A DNA stretch of 41,357 nucleotides from Mesorhizobium sp. Lineage in GTDB: Bacteria > Pseudomonadota > Alphaproteobacteria > Rhizobiales > Rhizobiaceae. The stretch is from positions 1 to 41,357 of the forward strand of contig NZ_JAFKIC010000142.1 in the NCBI RefSeq assembly GCF_017306585.1. The letters are read 5' to 3'. The notes under the pieces were generated by a model that searched no databases, had not been told where the DNA came from, and saw only the letters and a program-made list of their open reading frames with translations. This document shows, piece after piece, positions 37,668-41,357 of this stretch (within the stretch, counting starts at the first letter, position 1; each line of letters opens with the position of its first letter). The position numbers and the translations under genes are program-made.

Positions 37668-38306
37668 ATGAGGACCGAGGATCTCATCAAGGCGCTGGAC
37701 GCCGACATCAGCAGCAAGGCGATGCCGCTGCGGCCCGCATGGTGGCTGGCAGCCGGTGCCGCCGTTATCATCGCGGCCGCGGTCTTTTGGATGACGATCG
37801 GCCCGCGTACGGATTTCATGGTGGCCGCGCACACGGTGCGCTTCCTCTCCAAATTCGTTTTCACCATCGTGCTCGCCATCAGCGCCTTTGCCCTGATCCG
37901 CACCCTGTCGACGCCAGGCGCGGCGACAGGGCGCGCAATGGCCTGGATGGCCGCGGCGCCGCTGCTGGTTGCCTTGGCGGTGGTCCTGGAACTCTTCATG
38001 GTGCCGGAGAGACTTTGGGGCACGCGCATGGTCGGCTCCAACATGATGATCTGCATGGGCTTCATCCCGCTGATCGGCATCGGCCCGCTGGCTGTCTTCC
38101 TGTGGATGCTGCGCTACGGCGCGCCGACGCGCCCGGTGCTTGCCGGCACGGTGGCGGGCCTGCTTGCCGGCGGCCTGGCGGCGACCTTCTATGCCGCACA
38201 CTGCTTTGACGATTCGCCGCTGTTCGTCGCCACCTGGTACACGATCGCTATCGCGGTCCTCGCCTTGCTTGGCGCGCTCGGCGGGAGGTTTTTCGTGCGC
38301 TGGTAG
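37668..38306 (+). CDS. nrsF: NrsF-family (DUF1109) membrane anti-sigma factor
   Basis: The product of 212 residues has a short cytoplasmic N-terminus (RTEDLIKALDADI) and six predicted membrane helices, the DUF1109 plan. Two cysteines, C129 (MMICMGF) and C179 (AAHCFDDSP), are 50 residues apart, the same spacing as C131 and C181 of Caulobacter NrsF, which matter for sensing. The protein is expected to hold SigF at the membrane and release it under metal or oxidative stress. The ATG follows the sigF stop by one base (TGACATG), so the two proteins are likely co-translated. Confidence 0.9.
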   Translation: MRTEDLIKALDADISSKAMPLRPAWWLAAGAAVIIAAAVFWMTIGPRTDFMVAAHTVRFLSKFVFTIVLAISAFALIRTLSTPGAATGRAMAWMAAAPLLVALAVVLELFMVPERLWGTRMVGSNMMICMGFIPLIGIGPLAVFLWMLRYGAPTRPVLAGTVAGLLAGGLAATFYAAHCFDDSPLFVATWYTIAIAVLALLGALGGRFFVRW

Positions 38307-38478
38307 CAGGCTGCACGCGAGCGCGCATACCGATCCTTAATCATGCCGGCGATTGTTTGCCGGTTGTCCATATCCCCAGTACCCCGGGCGCAACCTTTCC
38401 TTAAAATCGATCCTTCAGGGTTTTTACGGGAAAAAGCGATTGCCCACGGGGGTGGCACGGGTCGTGACATTGCGCGGA

Positions 38479-40428
38479 ATGATCGGGCCGAAGCCCCACA
38501 AACATGCATTGAGCCTGCTTGTGCTCAGCCTTGCCGTGGTGGCCGTCCTCGTCCTGTTTTCCAGGGTTGCCCTCGGTCCCGAAGGGCTGAAATTCTGTCT
38601 GCAAGCGTCGGTCGTGGCGACCGGCTGCGCGCTTTTCTTCGCCTATCTGGTCATCGGCCGGATCTCGGACGATCGCCGCCAGATCGCGCAGAGCGAGCAG
38701 CGGTTCCGCCGCGCGATGGAGGATTCATCGATCGGTATCGCCATCGTCGGCCTCGATGGGCGTATCCTCGAAACCAATCCGGCCTTTGCGGCCATGCTGG
38801 GCTACAGCCGCCAGGAGATCGAGGCGCTGACCTTCTTCCAGATCACGCACCCTGACGACCTGCATATCGGGCGCGAAACCATGGAGGGCATGAAAGCGGG
38901 CACGGTCGACGCCTTCCATTTCGAGAAGCGCTACCTCAAAAAAGACGGCATGCCGATCTGGGCCCGTCTTGCCGGCTCCGTCATTCGCGACGAGAAGAGC
39001 GGTATTCCGCTCTATCTGGTCTCACAGATCGAGGACATCGACGCGCGCAAGCAGGCCGAGGCGCGCATCGCCGAGGCCGAGACGCGCTGGAATTTCGCGC
39101 TGGCCGGTGCCGGCCAGGGGGTCTGGGATCTCAATATGCGCAGGGGCGGCACGACCTACTCCTCGACCTGGGTCAAGATGCTGGGCTATGCGGAAGGCGA
39201 ACTCGACGGCGATCCCGACCACTGGCTGACGATGATCCATCCCGATGACCGCGAGGCGGTCCTGGCGGCCGATCGCGCCCATCTGGAAGGCAATACGGAA
39301 TTCTTCGAGGCCGAGTTCCGGATGCGCCACAAGGATGGCCATTGGATCTGGATTCTCGATCGCGGCAAGGCGATCGAGCGCGATGGCGACGGACAACTGA
39401 TCAGGGCGATAGGCAGCCTTACCGACATCACGCAGCGCAAGCAGGCCGAGGAACGCCTCATCGTCTCGGCCGCGATGCTGGCCGACGAGAAAGAGCGGCT
39501 CAGGGTGACGCTGCGGTCGATCGGCGACGCTGTCATCTGCACGGATGCCGCCAACCGCGTCACCTTCATGAACCCGGTGGCCGAGAAGCTGACCGGCGTT
39601 TCCGGCAGCGAGGCGCTCGGCAAGATGCTCGGCCATGTCTACTGGGCGGTCGACGAGGAGACGGGCCACAGGATCGGCGTGGCGCGACCCGCGATAGGCG
39701 CCGACGCCCGGGCGGATCAGAACAGCCGCGCTGTTCTGATCCGGCGCGACGACACACGCTGCAGCATCCGTCAGGTCGTTTCGCCCATCGTGAACGAGCG
39801 CAACGAATTCTGCGGTCTGGTTATCGTCTTCCAGGACTTCACCGATGCACGCGCCCTGCAGCGGCAGCTCGCCCATGCCGCCGCGCATGACGCGCTGACC
39901 GGCCTTGCCAACCGTTCAAGCTTCATCCGCACGATGGAAGACCTTGTAGACCAGGCGCGCAGGAATGGCCCGACGGCCAGAGGCGGCCAGCAGTTCATGT
40001 TCATCGACCTCGATCACTTCAAGCTGGTGAACGATACAGGCGGCCACGCCGCCGGCGACGCCTTGCTGAAGCGGGTGGCCGAGGCCATGCGCGGCGTGCT
40101 CGGTCCCGACGACATCGTTGCGCGGCTGGGCGGTGACGAATTCGCGGTCATCCTGAAATCGGCGTCGGCTGCCGGCGCCGGCATCGCGGCGCGTTCGATC
40201 ATCGATGCGATCCGAGGTCTGAACTTCAGCTGGGAAGGCCGCCCGTACCAGATCGGCGCCAGCATCGGATTGGCGCCGATCGACAAAGGCTGCGGCGAAG
40301 CCGACGAGATTATCGCCAGGGCCGACGCGGCCTGCTACGCGGCCAAGGCAGCAGGCCGTGGATGTGTCTCGGTATCGCCGGACCAGGAAATCAGTTCGGG
40401 CAACGAACAGATGGCCGCGGCCTCCTGA
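38479..40428 (+). CDS. PAS-PAS-PAS-GGDEF diguanylate cyclase
   Basis: The protein (649 residues from ATG 38479) has two N-terminal membrane helices (about 10-30 and 42-61), three PAS/PAC units (about 72-190, 200-325, 335-455) and a GGDEF domain with the intact motif at 551-555 (ARLGGDEFAVI). There is no EAL domain, so it should only make c-di-GMP. The I-site position reads GPDD, lacking the arginine of RxxD, so product inhibition is probably weak. The start is uncertain: longer in-frame GTG/TTG starts exist up to 38353, and ATG 38479 was chosen because it sits right before the first membrane helix. The signal sensed by the PAS domains is unknown. Confidence 0.88.
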   Translation: MIGPKPHKHALSLLVLSLAVVAVLVLFSRVALGPEGLKFCLQASVVATGCALFFAYLVIGRISDDRRQIAQSEQRFRRAMEDSSIGIAIVGLDGRILETNPAFAAMLGYSRQEIEALTFFQITHPDDLHIGRETMEGMKAGTVDAFHFEKRYLKKDGMPIWARLAGSVIRDEKSGIPLYLVSQIEDIDARKQAEARIAEAETRWNFALAGAGQGVWDLNMRRGGTTYSSTWVKMLGYAEGELDGDPDHWLTMIHPDDREAVLAADRAHLEGNTEFFEAEFRMRHKDGHWIWILDRGKAIERDGDGQLIRAIGSLTDITQRKQAEERLIVSAAMLADEKERLRVTLRSIGDAVICTDAANRVTFMNPVAEKLTGVSGSEALGKMLGHVYWAVDEETGHRIGVARPAIGADARADQNSRAVLIRRDDTRCSIRQVVSPIVNERNEFCGLVIVFQDFTDARALQRQLAHAAAHDALTGLANRSSFIRTMEDLVDQARRNGPTARGGQQFMFIDLDHFKLVNDTGGHAAGDALLKRVAEAMRGVLGPDDIVARLGGDEFAVILKSASAAGAGIAARSIIDAIRGLNFSWEGRPYQIGASIGLAPIDKGCGEADEIIARADAACYAAKAAGRGCVSVSPDQEISSGNEQMAAAS

Positions 40429-40632
40429 CGCAAACGCGTTCGCCGATCGCGTGGGCAGCGCCGCGGCTGGCGTGTCCGCGTTTACCCGTACCTTTCCCTA
40501 GTTGTCCGTGTCGGCGCTCGCTTTTCATCACTACCGTTTCCAATCGGAATCGGTGGGTTGCCCTTGGACAGATTCGTGCCGGTTCCCTCTCAGGCGCAAA
40601 TGCGGCGGCATGCCGACTCAGAAGGAATCTCA

Positions 40633-41319
40633 ATGAAACGTCTTATCGCTCTTGTCTTCGCTCTCGCCCTTCCTGCGGCCAATGCCTCGGCCGCGGATAT
40701 TTCCGCGGCACCCGTCCAGCAGGCCTACGACTGGAGCGGGGTCTATATCGGCGTTCAGGGCGGCTATGGCTGGGGGCGCGGCGACTGGCGCGACAATGTA
40801 GGATACAGCACCGCCAATGACGATGTCAGCCCGCGCGGCGGATTGGGCGGCATCCATGCCGGCTACAACTGGCAGAGCGGCATGTGGGTTCTGGGCATAG
40901 AGGGCTCCTGGTCCTATGCCGACATTTCCAGGACGGAACAGACGCCAAGCGGATCATCCACGCGCGAAACCCGGTTCCGCGACATCGCGACGCTCACAGG
41001 GCGCGTTGGCGCAGCCGTCGGGGATACGTCATTCCTTTACCTGCGCGGCGGCTACGCCAATGCCCGGATCAACACACATTCGCTGAACACGTTCGGCACA
41101 TCCAGCGACCAGGGCTCCCGCCGCAGCGGCTATGTCATCGGGGTCGGCTGGGACTATGCGTTCGCGCCGAACTGGATCGCCGGGCTGGAATTCGACCATA
41201 TGGACTTCGGCTCGAAGTTCCTCGGCTCCGAGTTCAATACCGGTCCTTGCACCGGCTGCGGTTCCAACATCGATGCGAGCCTGTCCACCGTGACCGCGCG
41301 GGTCAGCTATAAGTTCTGA
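40633..41319 (+). CDS. Outer-membrane beta-barrel protein (Omp25/RopB-like)
   Basis: The 228-residue protein has a signal peptide cleaved after ANASA (residue 20), then a barrel domain with alternating Gly/aromatic strands: YDWSGVYIGVQGGYGWGRGD, GGIHAGYNWQSGMWVLGIEG, TGRVGAAVGDTSFLYLRGGY and VIGVGWDYAFAPNWIAGLEF. It ends with VTARVSYKF, where a terminal phenylalanine is the BAM insertion signal. Eight strands are expected, as in the Omp25/Omp31/RopB group of Rhizobiales, linked to envelope stability. An extracellular loop near the C-terminus carries CTGC, two close cysteines that may form a disulfide. The start at 40633 has GAAGGAA just upstream. Confidence 0.88.
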   Translation: MKRLIALVFALALPAANASAADISAAPVQQAYDWSGVYIGVQGGYGWGRGDWRDNVGYSTANDDVSPRGGLGGIHAGYNWQSGMWVLGIEGSWSYADISRTEQTPSGSSTRETRFRDIATLTGRVGAAVGDTSFLYLRGGYANARINTHSLNTFGTSSDQGSRRSGYVIGVGWDYAFAPNWIAGLEFDHMDFGSKFLGSEFNTGPCTGCGSNIDASLSTVTARVSYKF

Positions 41320-41357
41320 CATCCGACGCGAGGCGGGCCATCCAAACGAAAGGCGCC

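Overview
The window is a G+C-rich chromosomal segment that looks like an alphaproteobacterium of the order Hyphomicrobiales (Rhizobiales), most likely Mesorhizobium or a close relative. This rests on protein families seen (TIGR02302/DUF4175, a TIGR03808 Tat repeat protein, a SigF/NrsF pair), on the argH-lptM-lysA-TIGR02302 neighbourhood, and on short rhizobial-type palindromic repeats between genes. It holds about 32 convincing intact protein genes, one gene cut by the left edge and two broken genes. I see no tRNA, rRNA, CRISPR array, transposase or integrase.

Left part (1-9.8 kb): the end of an L,D-transpeptidase converges on a HerA-like ATPase across a perfect 12-bp hairpin. A methylmalonyl-CoA mutase pair (mutA-mutB, translationally overlapped) feeds propionyl-CoA carbon to succinyl-CoA. 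A divergent Gre-type factor follows. Next is a scar: a Tat-exported beta-helix repeat protein lost its C-terminus and is joined tail to tail with a LysR gene that lost its effector domain. The LysR stub still faces its probable target genes, a DUF1348 protein and a pyridoxamine-phosphate-oxidase-like flavoprotein.

Middle (9.8-28 kb): ftsE-ftsX-ydcF run leftward. A membrane protein, hpt, a CpdR-like receiver and a TPR membrane protein run rightward. A CtrA-type TTAA-N7-TTAA site and a mosaic of palindromic repeats lie between the two groups. After a DMT exporter/LysR divergent pair comes a leftward block argH-lptM-lysA-threonine dehydratase-TIGR02302-glyoxalase (arginine, lysine and envelope functions). 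tlpA is divergent from argH, and a large MHYT-PAS-GGDEF-EAL cyclic-di-GMP protein converges on tlpA.

Right part (28-41.4 kb): a glycerol-3-phosphate importer (ugpBAEC) converges on an iron(III) importer (fbpABC). The iron operon has a RirA-type iron operator (TGA-N9-TCA) over its promoter and an intrinsic terminator between the binding-protein and permease genes. Then come an ECF sigma factor with its NrsF-type membrane anti-sigma factor, preceded by a GTAAC-N16-CGAAA promoter that matches SigF autoregulation, a PAS-PAS-PAS-GGDEF diguanylate cyclase, and an Omp25/RopB-like outer-membrane beta-barrel.

Most of the window is ordinary core genome. The points most worth checking are the deletion junction near 7.45-7.48 kb with its in-frame readthrough, the sequence-predicted control sites (SigF, RirA, CtrA), and a few divergent or orphan proteins. 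I found no convincing new multi-gene system.
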